A stretch of 64,000 nt of DNA from Dipylidium caninum (taxonomy: Eukaryota; Platyhelminthes; Cestoda; Cyclophyllidea; Dipylidiidae). Below the pieces are notes generated by a model, which saw only the letters and a list, made by a program, of their open reading frames with translations, searched no databases and was not told where the DNA came from. Positions 1 to 13,700 of this stretch are shown one piece after another (position 1 is the first letter of the stretch; each line of letters starts with the position of its first letter). The position numbers and the translations under genes are program-made. The stretch covers positions 1,116,001 through 1,180,000 of the forward strand of contig QEYB01000766.1 in NCBI GenBank assembly GCA_017562135.1, in the 5' to 3' direction.

Positions 1-3000
1 ACGATACAGACTGCCATGGCGCCCACGCTTAAGTAAGTGCGCCTAAGTACGTGGCACCAGGGGCCCAGGGCTTGAACAGGCTGCGACACCGCCTTCACGT
101 GGACCAACTGCGACCTGTGAACACCTCAGAAGGCCCGTGACTAACACTGCGGCTGCTGCTGCTCAGAGCGCGCGTATGAGGAGGGTCGCCATGCTTCCCC
201 TTGGTGCGACCAGCCACCACACACCCTTTCAGCCGTCGCGGGAGCACTCGTGCTTGGACACTTCCAAGTTCCAATGGTGCATTGCCATTCTGAGCGGAGA
301 AGATCAGCCTCGAGTCATCAAGGTGTATCGCAGGACCGGAGCCGCGCAATCTTGACGGTGGTTCGTGCGGTTGTCCCCTCTAATCCCTCAACTTTCCCAT
401 GTGGTCTTCCGGACGACTGCAGGCACGAAAGCAACCCCTCATGTCCTGTTTAATGGGGCTGGCTCGGCGAGCCCGACTGAAATAACAACCGTTCGTAGAC
501 CTTCGAGAGGCATGAAGAGGCGGATGCTGAGAGCGGAGGGCTGCAGCTCCCGTGTGCGGAGGCCCTTCGTCCCGTGCCTGCCAGCGCCTGCGGGCGAGAG
601 AACCCATCCTCCGGCTGCCCTAACAACTCCGGCACTGAAGAGGCGCTTTCCACTCATTAGTGGGCAGTTGCATAAACGGAGGACCTCAGCAGCTGCAGCG
701 TGTTGCCCTCGGTGTGTGCGCTGCATAAATCAAAGCCGAGCGTGACATTTCGTGGCTGGCGCCAGTGTCAGGCAGGCCAGGGACCGTGTGACGGCAGTGC
801 GGACACCGCGGAAACCTCGGAAACGCGCTTTCACCCGCTCCGCCACCACCGCCTCTTCGTTATGCCCCACCTGAGGCATGACCGACTGAGTCAGCGGCAG
901 GCGCGCACGTGTCCACACGACTCGTCGTCCAGATGGCGAGGCGCTGGATGCCGCATGCGTGCGCACGTGGATTACCCGATTCACTTCTTCAAAACGCGGT
1001 GGATGAGGAGGGGGAGTTCGCGGCTCGGGTGGGCGCCCGCCTTCATCTGGACGCCCAGGCAGGCGTGGTGGACTCACAGGTCAACAGGACAAAGCTCACA
1101 GGTCACCTCCTGACGAGACTGAAGACGTAACATTGCGGTCTCTGCACCCACGTCACTAGGGGCTGCGGTGGGGGGGGAGGGGGGGCATTGCGAGGTTACT
1201 GATGCAAAAGACGCCGCTGGAAAGGGCGGTTTCGCTAAATTGGACCTACTCAAGGGGCGTGGAACGGTGTCGGTCCTCGTACGAGGAGCTCTGGAAGGCG
1301 GCGAGGGAACCGAGAACTCGGTGAGGCGGAGGAGGCTCTTCCCCCAAAGGCCAGTCCATCACCGATCGTGTGACCACCCACTGCAGCTGCAGTTTTGTCC
1401 GAGCCCCACGCGCATCACAATGACCAGTGGCCGGAGGGCAGAGGATCGTGTGAGTGGAGGGACGCCCAGCGGCGAAAGAGACCTCTCTGCCTCCACCGTT
1501 CTGCCCGAACCGGCCGAATTCCCCTCGATCGCCCTCGGTTACTCACGGCTGCTGCCGCGAGTCTTGCGTAGGCAGGAAAGCGAGTTAGATGGGGATGGTC
1601 CCGAAAGCACCGCTTTTACCTTGTCCACCGAATTTCTGCGTCTTTTTCATCCACTCCATCATCTCACGCAGAGTCGTCAGCTCACGTCACATAAAACGAG
1701 TCAAACACCCGTCTTTTTCAGTCCGCTTTCTCACTCCTCTTTCTCCTCCACTCCGGGGGTGGTGAGGCGGGGGGGGGGGAGTTGGAGGTCGCGCAGCTGC
1801 TGCACAACCTCGTAGGCGAAAACAAAATGTTTACTTGGCCGGGAATGGGGTGAACAGTGCGTTGTAGCCTTTTTCTCCCCTCCAACGTGGCCAAAGATTG
1901 CGATACTCACAGAGCACGTATTGCGCAGGCGTTGGGAAGTGGGGCAGGCCGATTCTCCCCTCCCTCACGGAGTAGAGGGGCGCAACTGGGCCAAGTTGCC
2001 CGACATCACCCCGCCATCGCCATCGTCGCAGTGAATGGCCGCTCGTCACTTATTCGCCTCGAGGCCCACAGAAGCAACTTTCGCCATCCTCCTGTGCACG
2101 AAGATGCCTCCTCCTGGCGACGCCAGTCGGTCGGACGCGAAGGTCTCGCCTCACCGGCAGAGACGGCACAACGGGGGGCCCATGCGCATGCATCGACGCG
2201 CAGCGACTGGGCGTCGATGTGAAGGTCTGCGCGTCGCGGACGACCGAGTTGGGCGGCGTCGCTGGCCAACGAGTCGGTGCAACGGCGAATGTGACCGCGT
2301 GCGCTGTTGCACATCAAAAGACCCGCGAGGGTTACACGGCGAGGCATATTCACGCCCTGTTCACTTTTAGGTTAAGAGGTCATGCGGTGGCGCGGAAGGC
2401 CGCGTCTCCCCTACGCTGCTTGCATTTGCGATCTTTTCTCCTAAACTCCACACTGAACGGGAGGCCCTCTAAGTCAGCCTCTCCTGGCTTCCTTCAAGGC
2501 CGAAGGAAGGACTGCACGTCCTTCTTTGTCTCGCGGGAACTGGTCAAGCCGTGAACAGCAAGTGGAGGACGTGCCAATGTGCCGCGTGTACGCGTGAAGG
2601 TGGAACCGAGGGACGTCGACGCACGCAGGCGTATTTCTTTCTGCCCTAACTCCCACGGACAAGGGACCGTGTGTGTGTCAAGAGCCTGCGCCAACGCAAC
2701 TGGGCGATTTGGCAGAAGGGCCAAAGGGCCACTCGAGACTGGCTCTGAATGTGGCCGAGGCGGCCGCCACCTAAATGCATGAACGAAGAGGGACAAGGAA
2801 AACGGCGCCCGTCCGCCCACGCCCCCAGCCGACTGGGTGGGGAACAGCGGGGCCGAGTGGCGGATCGCAGTCGGCCCAGCCCCCCAAAAGGTGGCTCAGT
2901 CATGGAGCTGAAATGGCGAAGGGGTTAATTGTCTCACCCCTTTTTTCCTCTCGCAAATAGGCCATCCCGGGCCACAGCAGCGGCACCACGTCGACTTCGC

Positions 3001-4819
3001 CTGTACTTACCCAAATATAGGAAGGCGGAGGCGTGGAGGAGGGCAGGAGGGGAGGCGGGGCGGGGCGGGAAGGAGGAGGCGACAAGCTACGCTCCCGATT
3101 GAATGCACTAATCTTTTTTGGGTTTCGTGTGAAGGGGATAGGGAGTCGTGGGCTTTTGTCGCGTCTGCCTCCGGATTCGCTGGCATTTATGACCCGTTTT
3201 TGCAACCGGTGTTAGGATAGGGGAATGCAGCCTGAGGAATCCTCACAACACTGGCGATTACTGATTCATTGGTGAAGGCGGGGAGCACTGCGGCGAGAGG
3301 GCGACTTAGTCACTCCGGTTGCCCCTTCGCGGGCAGCCTATCAACCGGCTCTGCCGCAGAAGACGAAGAGTGAAAGACGCCGTGCGCGTCACGTACTGTC
3401 ATCGCGCCTGTGGCCACGGACTCCGCGGATCGGCTTAGAGGAGCGGAAGCCGCTCCGCCCTCTGTGCTGCCTCACTCGACCAACCAATCCCCCCACACGA
3501 TCACGGGAGCCGATTTCCTGTGAGAGACACTCTCATGCGGGCAGGAGGGCGATCTCCCTCAGCCGCGACTGGGAGGGCGGGTCCCACGCCCTGCGCCACT
3601 GGCCTCCGGGCGCAGCACATCTGTGAGAGAATGCCGAGGCGAATGAGGAAGAGAGCGACTGCGCGGAGGGCCTTACACGCCCCCACGGTGACAGCCTGCA
3701 AACCCTCCGGCCAGAGGAGACGACGATGTCCGCACATCGCCGGCACTAAGGACGAGTTCGAGAAATATATTTGTTGGAGGAAGCCAACAAGTGCCGTTGT
3801 GCGCCGTGGAGTGAGAGGCAAGTGGCTGAGGGGGAGAAGCTGCAAATAGTTTCCTCATCCCAAGTAGCGGCTCGTTTCGTGAAGTAATAGTGAGTCGGAA
3901 TTGGAAGGGGGAGAAGAAGCACTCTGGAGGTTCCCCCCGCCACAGACGCGACCGATTTGCCGCTGCTGCAATGAATATCGAGGAGAAGGACCTTTAAACG
4001 ACGCGGGGCTACGAAAAGCCTCGGTACGTAATCTTCGGCTGTCGGACATGAGCTTTCCCGCCTGCCGAGCGGTGTTGTTCTCCCGGGGGGACCGTGGCCC
4101 AGTCTACGAGCAGCACCTCCTCGGTCTCCCCTCCTTCTTCCCCTGAAGAAGCCTCTTCCGCGCCGAGAGCAGGTCGTCGGCGGTATGGGTGGCGGTGCAT
4201 CGTTTTTTGCACGAAGTCTTCTAATGTTGGCATCAAAACTGCATCCGATGCACTTCCTGTTCGCATGGCACAGGCTCCGCACCCCGCCTGACAGACAGAA
4301 TGGGTGACAGCCACTAATGGATCGCCAGTTTTGCTGTTTTCTCGACATATTTAACTTGGTATACGCGAATGCCGTGACGAGTGGTAAGCTGGTGGGATCA
4401 CGCAACACGAACAACTGCTCCCGCTTTTTCCGCAATCCGCACTTTCGACTGCCGCGGTGCGGCGAGTGGCGTGCGCAGAGCCACCGAGGAGCCAGCTTCG
4501 CAGGCAAGACGGGCGTGCGGGGAACGCAGGCAGCGACGCACAGCCTGCCAAGACGAGGGGCAGTCACCGCGACGCCCTCCTCGAGTTCATGAGGACGGAT
4601 GTGAGACGCTCTTCCGGCGGAGAGGTGACAAAGGCGTGAGGTGAGGCGCCACTTTCTCATCCCCTGCAGACGACTGCAGCTGATGCGACGCCCACACGTG
4701 TTGCGATTCGTGGACTGGGGGCGACCGAGAACAGATTGGCAGGCCATTTTTCAGCCCCGTAGTAAAAGAGGCCCAAAAAGAAAAAGAAATGCCCGGACAG
4801 AGGACCCGTCAAGACGCAC
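1..4819. other. No supported gene; GC-rich flank
   Basis: Several open frames exist on both strands, but they overlap each other, are Arg/Pro/Ser-rich in the manner of GC-rich noncoding DNA, and show no recognisable domain. Because the fibronectin type III gene immediately to the right is on the minus strand and its last seen exon ends in an open phase-0 donor, its 3' exons should lie here. I could not identify them with confidence. One candidate acceptor with a phase-0 open frame lies near 4660, on the minus strand, but its protein is not FN3-like. Confidence 0.4.
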
Positions 4820-6021
4820 CTGCGAGGGGTGGCCGCTGGGGGGCGCAGCGGGCACCAGAGGGGAGGAGGGCAGAAGGGCGGGCGGCGACCGGGAGCCGTT
4901 GTGGAGCAGGGCGCGCACCTCCACACTGTAGAAGGTGTCGGGCAGCATGCCGGTGAGGTGAAGGCCGGGTCGCTGCGACGCGCTAACCAGACGAGTGAGG
5001 ACCTCCGGCCCCGAGCTTGCCGCGGCATACCACGAGCAGACTCGTCTTCGCACGTCCTCCGCGAGGGTCAGGTTGCGCAGAACTACTCTGGGGGGAGCCG
5101 GGGGCGGGCGAATGGAATAAGGTCACGAGGAGAAAATGAATTATTTTTAATGCAGGGGAATCCCTGAAACTCCCAAAGGTGGTACGACAACCATCATAGC
5201 AGGTTGCACGCATATCCAGTGGAGTGGCTGGAGACTCGAAGACGCGACAAACCGCGCTCAGATAAGCTTGACGGGGCGGCAGAGGGTATGTGACAACGCT
5301 GACAGGACAAGGTGTTTTGCGATTCACAAGAGGTGAAGGTGTCGCCCCCCACCATCCCCGAGGCATCGAGCGCATTCTAAATTCAAGGACGTCCGGAGAA
5401 ACGTTCTTGTAAATTATAGCACCGCACACTTTGGCAGGTGCTCTGACCCCCTGAATGAAGTCCCTTGAGTAGACAATGTGACTGCCAAAACTCCTCGATG
5501 GAAACCGGCCTACCATAGTCTGTGCCTTCGAGGGGGAACTGCGGACCAAACTCTCTCGCTTCGCCTTCCTGCTTGCCTGTCTGCCAACGGCAACGCGGCG
5601 CCTCCTGAGGGGGGAGCTGAACCAGTCCACCGAGGGCACACGGAGACTCACTTCTACTCGCCCAAGGTGAGGATGCTTTCAGGGCGTTTAGCGCCGTTTC
5701 ACAGGACTTGCCATCATGTCACTTCCTCTCGCCTGTCAATAATGTCAGTTTGACGAAGAGACGACCGAAGGGCCGCCGACTTACTCGTAATGGCTGATGT
5801 GGGGAGTCGAGGTGGGCGGGTCCCAGGAGATGTTTAAGGCACCGAAAGCGATTGGGTCAACGGCCGCATTCGTGGGCGACAGCGGGTCTATGGCGTCAGC
5901 AAAAGTGGACAGCATTGTTAGTCCGTCTGCACCATATGGTAGCTGTGATTTTGGTGCGGAGATCGCCTTACCTCGTCTCTTGTCCGCGTGCCGCCTGGCT
6001 TTGACAACGAGATTTTTAGGG
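4820..6021 (-). CDS. Fibronectin type III domain protein, internal exons only (partial)
   Basis: Three minus-strand exons join in phase: 5972-6021, 5785-5926 and 4820-5087. The introns are 45 nt (5927-5971, GT-AG) and 697 nt (5088-5784). The joined protein contains one FN3 fold. It opens with a Pro-x-Asn segment and a strand ending in LNISWDPP, followed by HISHYEVVLRNLT, and closes with LTGMLPDTFYSVEVRALLHNG, which matches the family's E-F-G strands (L.gL.p.t.Y.v.VrA). Such domains act extracellularly in adhesion molecules and receptor phosphatases or kinases; which kind this is cannot be told. Neither the first nor the last exon was found. The acceptor of the 50-nt exon follows a long pyrimidine tract, seen as the AAG-rich run near 6038-6090 on the plus strand. 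An open frame at 4983-5651 on the same strand is intronic, because using it breaks the FN3 phase. Confidence 0.72.
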
Positions 6022-9000
6022 CTGAAGTGGAAAAGTGGAAAGAAGGAGAAGAATAAGAAGAAGAAGAAGAAGACGACGGAGGCGGAGAAGAGGAGGGGCA
6101 GGAGGCGGGTGAACTGTGAAGGCGAGAATGAAAGGATTAAGGGGTGGCGCGAGAGACGGTACATCACACGTCGGCAGTGGCGGTGCGCAGCATGCAGTTA
6201 AATTTTGTCCGGGTGGGTGTTTCGCATCTGTTGCGGAAGAAGTGTTGCGAACACGAGACGGGCGGTCCCCGTGGGACGAATGGCGCTGACTTGGGCCGGG
6301 GGTCGCTTCAACCCCTAAGCGTCCGCCCGCATGACCACCGTACGTAGTGGGAGAAGGACACCGTGGTGGGCGCTGACTTGAAGTGTATGGGTGCGGTTAA
6401 AGCATGGACGGACAAGGAGGTCGACCAACGCTAACGCGGTGGAAGGTTCACCAGAGGCGAAGTAAACGTGTCCATCGGCGTAGCGTGCGAAGAGCGTCTC
6501 ACAGACGGAATGGGAGGGCGGCGCCTCCCTCTCGCTGCCACTCCGCCTCAGGCGGGGAGGAAATCAGGCCCAAATTTCTGTGACCTCCTGCATGGCGCCC
6601 GGGCCGCGTCGCAGTTGCGCACTGCTGCTCTGCGACCAAAAGAGCCTCTCAACCCGAGTCTCAACGCCTTCACAGTAGCCCATACCCGCGCCTGGGAGTG
6701 AGTCTAAGTCTCTGTGAAAATCGAGGCGTATGAAGGAGTGAACATCGGCACAAGCGCCATGTATCTGTGGCCACACACGGCGCTCACCGACTGGCATGCC
6801 GAGTGGAGCGCTCACCCTCGGCACCTGGGGCCCATCGACGAAGCCCCAAACGTCACCGGAGCGCTCGAATACTTCGGTGTCTCGCTAAAGTCTCACCCAC
6901 GAGAAGCGTTCCCTCGTGGTTGTCAGGCTGGGATCAGGGCAAAGTGCAAGACCTCATTGAGATGCGAATGACAAGAAAGTAAACAAATGTGACAATGTGG
7001 TCCAGAAAAAGCTGCTTGATGCATGCTCTTTTGGCTGTACCTGCCAATGTCCGAAGGCGGGGTGGAGCCGGGCTTTGGGTTTGCCTCCCTCGGGGTGGAA
7101 GAGCCTTCTAAAAGGGGAGAATGTCTCGAGTGAAGATGGCCGTCTCTTAAATGCTCGCACACCTCAGAGAATCCTCTGCCACTGGAGGCGTAGTGGACGG
7201 ACGGCAGTGACGCAAAATTGCTGCGCTTTAGGTGATATCCCATGGGACCCATGGATTTAATTAGGGGGTGGTAATCGAGGCTGGAATCAGGAGGGTCTCT
7301 TCTACGATAGACCGGGGTGTCACTGACCTCACTTTACGACGTTTTCACATGCCGAACATTCCGAGTGTATAGCGGTGTTATAACTCCGCTTCCCCGCGAC
7401 CAGCAAATAATGGACACGCGCTTCAGGGTGGTAAAGATCAGGCCAACTGGAGGTCATCCCCTCAACCGGGCCAGACGTTGACCCGGAACACTTATTCCTC
7501 GATAAGCATTACATCGCCCCAACTGGCACACTTTTGGGAGGGCGGGCTAATGCGGCGCAATTGGGGAGAGGGAACGCGGCAGGAGGCCGATCTGACGCTT
7601 TTACGCCCATAGAAAGGCAGCAGCCATGAGAAGTAGGCGGAGTGATGCGCTTGTCCACGTCCCGCCACGCCTCTCGCCCGCCCCAGGGCCAAAGGCAACG
7701 GACTAGGAACGCTTCCACCAAGCAGGAGTAACTTTATCGCGATGAGGTCTTCTGTTCAAAAGACGCATCGTCGGGGTCTTTCGCATGCGTGTGCGTGCGT
7801 GAGCAAATGGCGTAGACAAACGACGGCAACTTTTGTAAGATTGTGTGACCCGAGGGGGTTACTGCGCTGATCAAGACATACCGCAGCACCTTAATTTGAT
7901 CTCGCGTTTGCAAAGGTGCGCACAAAAACTGACGTGAATTGTGGACTTTTGCCCCTTCATCATGTCCACTTTCGGCCGTATTCGGCCCCTCGCCCAGCGA
8001 CAGCAAGCTGCGAGGGCCAACTTCACAGGCGGCACTCGCTCAAGCCTCGAGACCGTGTGTCCGCACCAACGCCTTGGAGACGGACACGGATAACTAGGGC
8101 TTCGTGTCCCCGCCGCTGGCTTCAAAGTGGCCTCGCAACCAACGCTACTTGCATTCGTCGTGGAGCTTACCGGAAAGTCCAGATGTAGGAAAAAGGAGGA
8201 GGCAAATGATGGCAAGAACTTGGACGAGGTGGTACCAATCACATCCATAGCGTTCCCGCATTGTTTCAGTTACACTGCAACATTCGTTCCTGCACTCGTG
8301 CCAAAAGACTGGAAGAGAGGAGAGAAGAAGCGGCGATGAAACGACAGCAAATGCTAGGTCTAACATGTAAGGCAGAATGGCCAGATTTTTTCCCCTACGT
8401 TCCGTTACTGGGCAGAGCAAAAGTTGGTCCCTTTGCCTTTCTGATACGAGCCGCTTTCGAGCAAGGCAAGGCATTATTTTGCCGCGGACGGGGTAGAATC
8501 ACTCGGATTCGTTGATCAAAGCTGTCGGTGCAGTTAACTTATGATCTGTAACTAAATTCTTCAGACTCAAGCCATTTACCTCTCGTCCAGTAATTCCGCA
8601 GACATGAGGGTCTCGAGAAGCGCTAAGTGAATACAACTGTTGCGAACTATGTTCGCTCACCTCTTGCTCAGTTTTAAACTGTTTTCGCCAGTCGACCACT
8701 AGCCAAATTAACTATGAATAATTTCAAGATATTTGTTCCTGCCTTTTCAACATTATAGCTTGAGGCTTAATGCTTCCTTGTTGAGTTAAACATGTGCCAC
8801 GACCTAATATGATGATTACGAACTCATAAGAATTAGGCGCCAAACCTCCGGTTGAGGGGTTCCACTTCCAACTACAAATTGAAGCACAAGCTATTAACTT
8901 AAGACTATTAACATGCGATCCTCCACTGCTTTGTCACCTCTCCCCACAGTCTTCTCCCATGAGCACCTGTGCTCGAACGAGCGAGTGTAGTGTGCTTGTG

Positions 9001-10348
9001 CGCCCTCATGCGAGCGCCAAGCTATCCTTATATCCCTGACGGTGGATCAACATCTCAGTGAAGAAAAGAATGGACTGTCCAGTAACACTATTAAAAGGCT
9101 AACATTTTTACACGTCTGAAAATGTCTAAAGAAGAAATCCCTATGTCTTATAAATTACAATGCTATTCGATGCACAAGTTACCCATATGTGCTTTTCGCC
9201 AGATTCTTTAGTATAATATGAGATCGCATGAAAAAATTGGAGATAAAATTAAGTGATTTTTGAAAAAACAAACATTTTAAGGGTATGGTCGCCGAAAAAG
9301 TGCAACAGGGGTCTTAAACAAAATTTTTCCGCAATCATAATCAAGATACCAATTATGTCATTGCTATGGTAGAGCGCACAAAGCTTAGGGTCGGTATCGA
9401 CAAGATTCAGCATGCTTAAAAAAATGTTTATTATAGTAATGTTTCCAAAATTTAGGTTTGAAGAGAAAGGTATGAAGGAAAACTAACACCAAAAAAGTAT
9501 TACAAGCTGTATTTAGTGGTTACATTGTAGGTGGTATATGGGTTTCGACTTGAGTGAAGTACTTGAGACTAAGCCGAAGGAAAAGAATTGTAGACACAAA
9601 ACTAGTTACAAACTCAGCCACCAACCATCTACGGCTTCTTATCAAGATACTGTATTTGGGCTGGTTAAAACCTGTGAATAGTGTCATAGAAAAAAGAAAT
9701 TTGTCAAGCGTAGCAAAATTTTTTATGAACTGGATAAAACTAAACACAATTGTATAATTAACATTTATTGATGTACATTTTGAAGTTATCGACAACCAAC
9801 GCTCATCCTACCAGGTAAGTGACGAAAACGCGTCCACCCTTCAAAAATGAGCCTTGTCTATTTGAGGTCGCGCAGTCCACTTTGTACACTAAAACAAATA
9901 TACCCTTTTTTGCGTATGAGATTTTGTAAAAAAATGTAAGTATAAATGTTAAGTATGTCCTATTACAAGTTTAAAATTATATTTATAAAAACATTTATTG
10001 CTTGAAACCACTACGTTAGCTGTACTTTCATGTAGGACATCTAATTGGGCGTCTCTACAGTAATTTGTTTCTTGTAATTTATTCATCCAGTAAATCCATG
10101 TAACTAAATATCACTTGGTTATTTCAGCGCTATACGGTGACTTATTAACAGCATTCGATTAATTCTGTCCTCAACTGAATAAACTCCACTTACTCTCGCC
10201 ACCGTCCCCAGCATCCCGTCACCTGCACGCTCTAGCTCCTGAATGGGGCAGGTGAGCATTCGTCAGCGAGCACCTAAACTGTATTCGTACGTATCTCCAA
10301 GGATCGCAGCGCTTGTCTGCCCGGCCTAATTATGCTCGTGTGGTTTAA
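6022..10348. other. No confident gene; AT-rich from about 8.5 kb
   Basis: Apart from the pyrimidine tract next to the FN3 exon I see no domain, tRNA or recognisable transposon. Upstream exons of the FN3 gene should lie in the left part on the minus strand, but no second FN3 signature was found. From about 8500 to 10300 the sequence becomes AT-rich with frequent stops in all frames. Confidence 0.4.
6038..6090. repeat. AAG/GAA purine-rich simple repeat
   Basis: An imperfect AAG/GAG run. On the minus strand it is a long polypyrimidine tract directly upstream of the acceptor at 6022 of the FN3 gene, so it may help define that mini-exon. Confidence 0.7.
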
Positions 10349-10354
10349 TTTATT
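10349..10354 (-). terminator. Candidate polyadenylation signal AATAAA for collagen A
   Basis: TTTATT on the plus strand reads AATAAA on the minus strand, about 420 nt downstream of the collagen A stop codon. It is the plausible 3' end of that transcript, judged only from motif and position. Confidence 0.4.
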
Positions 10355-10777
10355 CGAACCTCCCCACACTTTCCACTATTCATCTGGCACCACAAATCAA
10401 CACGTGAGAACAGGTATGAGGCAACGAAAAACGAACCCACAGGCACATGAACCGAAAAAGCGTCTCACTGACACATCCTTAGGCTCATATTTCACACCTC
10501 TCGGGGACGGAACATGTGTACAATCACAAATAATCAATGGGCCACGACGACACGAAGCAGAGGGGAGGGAGCGGGCAAAAGGGTGCATTAGAGGGACAAA
10601 CAAGACCGCTTCGGATGGGTTGGTGATGAAGGAGACGGCAGTGTGGGTTGGACCGGAAGAGGGGGGGGGGAAAGAGGTTAGTTTCGTTTTCTTTCCGTAA
10701 ATATTTACTTCGAGACGTAGGCTAGACGATTTGTGTTGAGATATCACTGCACATTCTCAGCGCTGTAGTGCGGCCAT

Positions 10778-13700
10778 CTACTGGAAGCAAACCTGACCCA
10801 CCCGGACGTCCATTTTCGTATCGGCCGCGGCGAAGGCGACATCACGCACTGGCAAACGGAGTGGTGGTCCATACACATCCAGTACAACTTCTTTCGCAAG
10901 GCTGGATTTATTCTGTCACAGTAGAGAAACAGGGCCACGCTAAGCATTATTATCTCTTCGGATAGATGAGAGTCGTATCAATACATTCTCGCTTCAAAAA
11001 TGGTCCCTACAAAACGACAAACCTGACAACTGTTTGAAACGACGTTGAATTTGGCGTGGACACTGTCCGATCTCAATTCTATCTCGTTGTCGGAGTAGAG
11101 TTTAACGTCCTTGGAGCACGAGACGGTTAAGGTCTGGTGCGCGGCCAGAGAGCGTGCCTTCAGCATGGCCAGCTGACTGCCTTCGACCTCGTAGAGGAGA
11201 CTCTCGTAGTCAGCCGCCTCGCCTAGCCACGTGAAATCCTCAGCCGTATTTTGCTTCCCTGCCTCCGCTGAGTAAACCGACTGAGCAGCGTCGATGCAGG
11301 TTTCTTTGGTTCTGAGCTTACAATAGACTTGAATCGCGTCCTCCGGACTGGCTCCATTGGGATCCACCCAGTACAGACCTGCGAAGATACAGTGGATGAA
11401 GCCAGTGTAGCTATGTTGAGTTAAGGGACGCTTTGTGTGAGGAGAAGACGAGTTTACCATCTTGAAGATTCGGGTGCGTTTTGGCGAGGTCTCTGCACGT
11501 CAGTGCGGGAACGTCGCGAGTGCCCATTGGAACAGAAACAGCTTCGACACCAAAGACTTGTGCCACAGCAGCAGCATCGGAATACATGATGTTGCCCTTA
11601 GTGGGTGACGTCATTACCGGCATTTTAACAGCAGGCGGACCGGGGGGGCCCGGGGGGCCGGGAGGACCCATGGGACCAGGAGGACCACGGGGTCCGTCAC
11701 GACCGGTTGGACCTTGAGGACCTGGAAGACCGGGGTCCCCACGAGGACCCTTGGGACCGTTTTTACCACGTGGGCCAATGAGCCCGACTTCACCAGCTGG
11801 GCCTGGGTTTCCGTCGGGCCCTTCCTCACCGGTATCACCTCGAGGTCCATCGTCTCCCTGTTCTCCTGGCAGACCGGGAGGTCCCATCCAGCCCGGGTGG
11901 CCCTGAGGGCCTGGAAGACCAACAGGCCCGGGACTACCATCTATTCCGTCGGTACCAGGTTCACCTGGGGGGCCGATTGGACCTTGAGGCCCGGGGGGTC
12001 CAGGCTTGCCAGCACGTCCGCGAGCACCAGGTGGACCCTGACGACCAGACATGCCAACGGGACCGTCTAGACCGATAGGACCGGCTTTGCCCTGTACACC
12101 ACGCGGGCCACGGAAACCTGGCAAACCAGCATCGCCAGTATCTCCGGGCGGACCCTCAGGTCCGGCAGGACCGTCGGGGCCGATGGGACCCTCAGGGCCT
12201 TCTTCACCCACTGGACCCTTGCGACCCTGTGGGCCGGGTGGACCCTGAGGACCTTGATCGCCAGTAGGGCCCTGAGGCCCTTGTGGTCCGGGCAGACCCT
12301 CCGGGCCAGGGGGACCTTGGGCGCCTGGACCACCGTTAGTGCCACGCATGCCCTAGGCGAAACAATAAATGACTGTTAGTGAGGATTTGAGGATAAGACC
12401 AAAGAAGAAAGCGGTTGATAGAGCACCTGTGACCCCATAGGACCGTCACGTCCAACACCGCCTTGAGGACCTTTGTCACCAATGGGACCGGGTTCCCCTG
12501 TTGCTCCCTGGTCACCTTGAACACCCTCACGTCCGGCGGCCCCATCACGTCCGGCAGGACCGGTTGGTCCCGCAGGGCCCTTATCTCCGGGCTCTCCAAC
12601 TCTTCCCGTTACACCGGGTTTTCCGCTCGGTCCAGCTAAGCCACGAGGACCCGGTAAACCGTCAAAACCGGGTGGACCTCGCAGACCGGGTTTTCCGGGT
12701 ATTCCAGGCTGGCCAGCAGGGCCGGAGGGACCACTATGGCCTACTGGACCTGGCAATCCGGGCGCTCCGCTAGGGCCATCGCGGCCTGGATTTCCATCTG
12801 GACCCTTGGGCCCCTGTGGACCGCGCTTGCCTGAAACCCCAGGAGCACCTGCTGGACCTGGCTGTCCTTGAACTCCCTGCATGCCTGTACGACCCTTAGG
12901 TCCTGGGGGTCCCACTTCTCCAGAATCTCCAGGAACTCCAGTAGCGCCAATATTTCGGCCAACTATCCTGAGGAAACCGGGAGGACCTTCTTTACCAGTA
13001 GGACCGCGGGGGCCGGCTTCACCATGCTTTCCGGGACGACCACGAGCGCCCTGGCGACCGCGATCGCCTTTGTAGCCCCTAGGGCCCGGAACTCCCTCTT
13101 CTCCAGGATTGCCGGGAAGACCCTATCGGAATGGGGATAAATTAGTAGAGGTCGTGTATTTATGTATCCAAAAAGGCTTTGTTTGCTTACAGCAGCGCCC
13201 ATAACACCGATTGGACCCATGGGTCCTGCGTCTCCCTTGGCTCCGGGCTCCCCAGGAGTGCCAGGAGGACCAGGCGGACCGGGTTCGCCGCGTTCGCCAG
13301 CAGGACCCGGACGCCCACGAGGACCTGCTGGTCCATCTTCAGCGTCTCTGCCGGGCTCGCCTTCCTTACCATCGTCTCCCGGTTCGCCACTGGGGCCACG
13401 TGGACCCCGGGGTCCCGCTGGACCGTCGGGACCAGCAGGACCCTGTTCACCCTTGATGCCCTGACGACCAGGCTTGCCACGAGGTCCAGCAGGACCGGTT
13501 TCACCTTGCATGCCAGGCGGACCCATGGGACCCTTGTCGCCTCGGTCACCTTTCGGACCAACCATACCGTTGGGGCCGGGAGTTCCGTGTTCACCTTGTG
13601 GACCCTACACAGATTAACAGCACTTGTCTCAAGTGAGAATTCACCATTTCAAGATAGGTAATATACGTTTGATAAAACAACGTCATTTAAAGATGGCTGA

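Noticed and set aside
1168..1815. 215-codon plus-strand frame
   Set aside because: Glycine- and arginine-rich from G-runs, crosses homopolymers, no domain or splice context.
4983..5651. A 222-codon minus-strand frame overlapping the FN3 exon
   Set aside because: It joins the preceding FN3 exon in the wrong phase. The acceptor at 5087 gives a perfect FN3 join, so this frame is mostly intronic.
11481..11717. Gly/Pro-rich plus-strand frames over the collagen A exons (also in other collagen exons)
   Set aside because: Antisense shadows of Gly-X-Y codons, which read as Gly-Pro repeats on the opposite strand.
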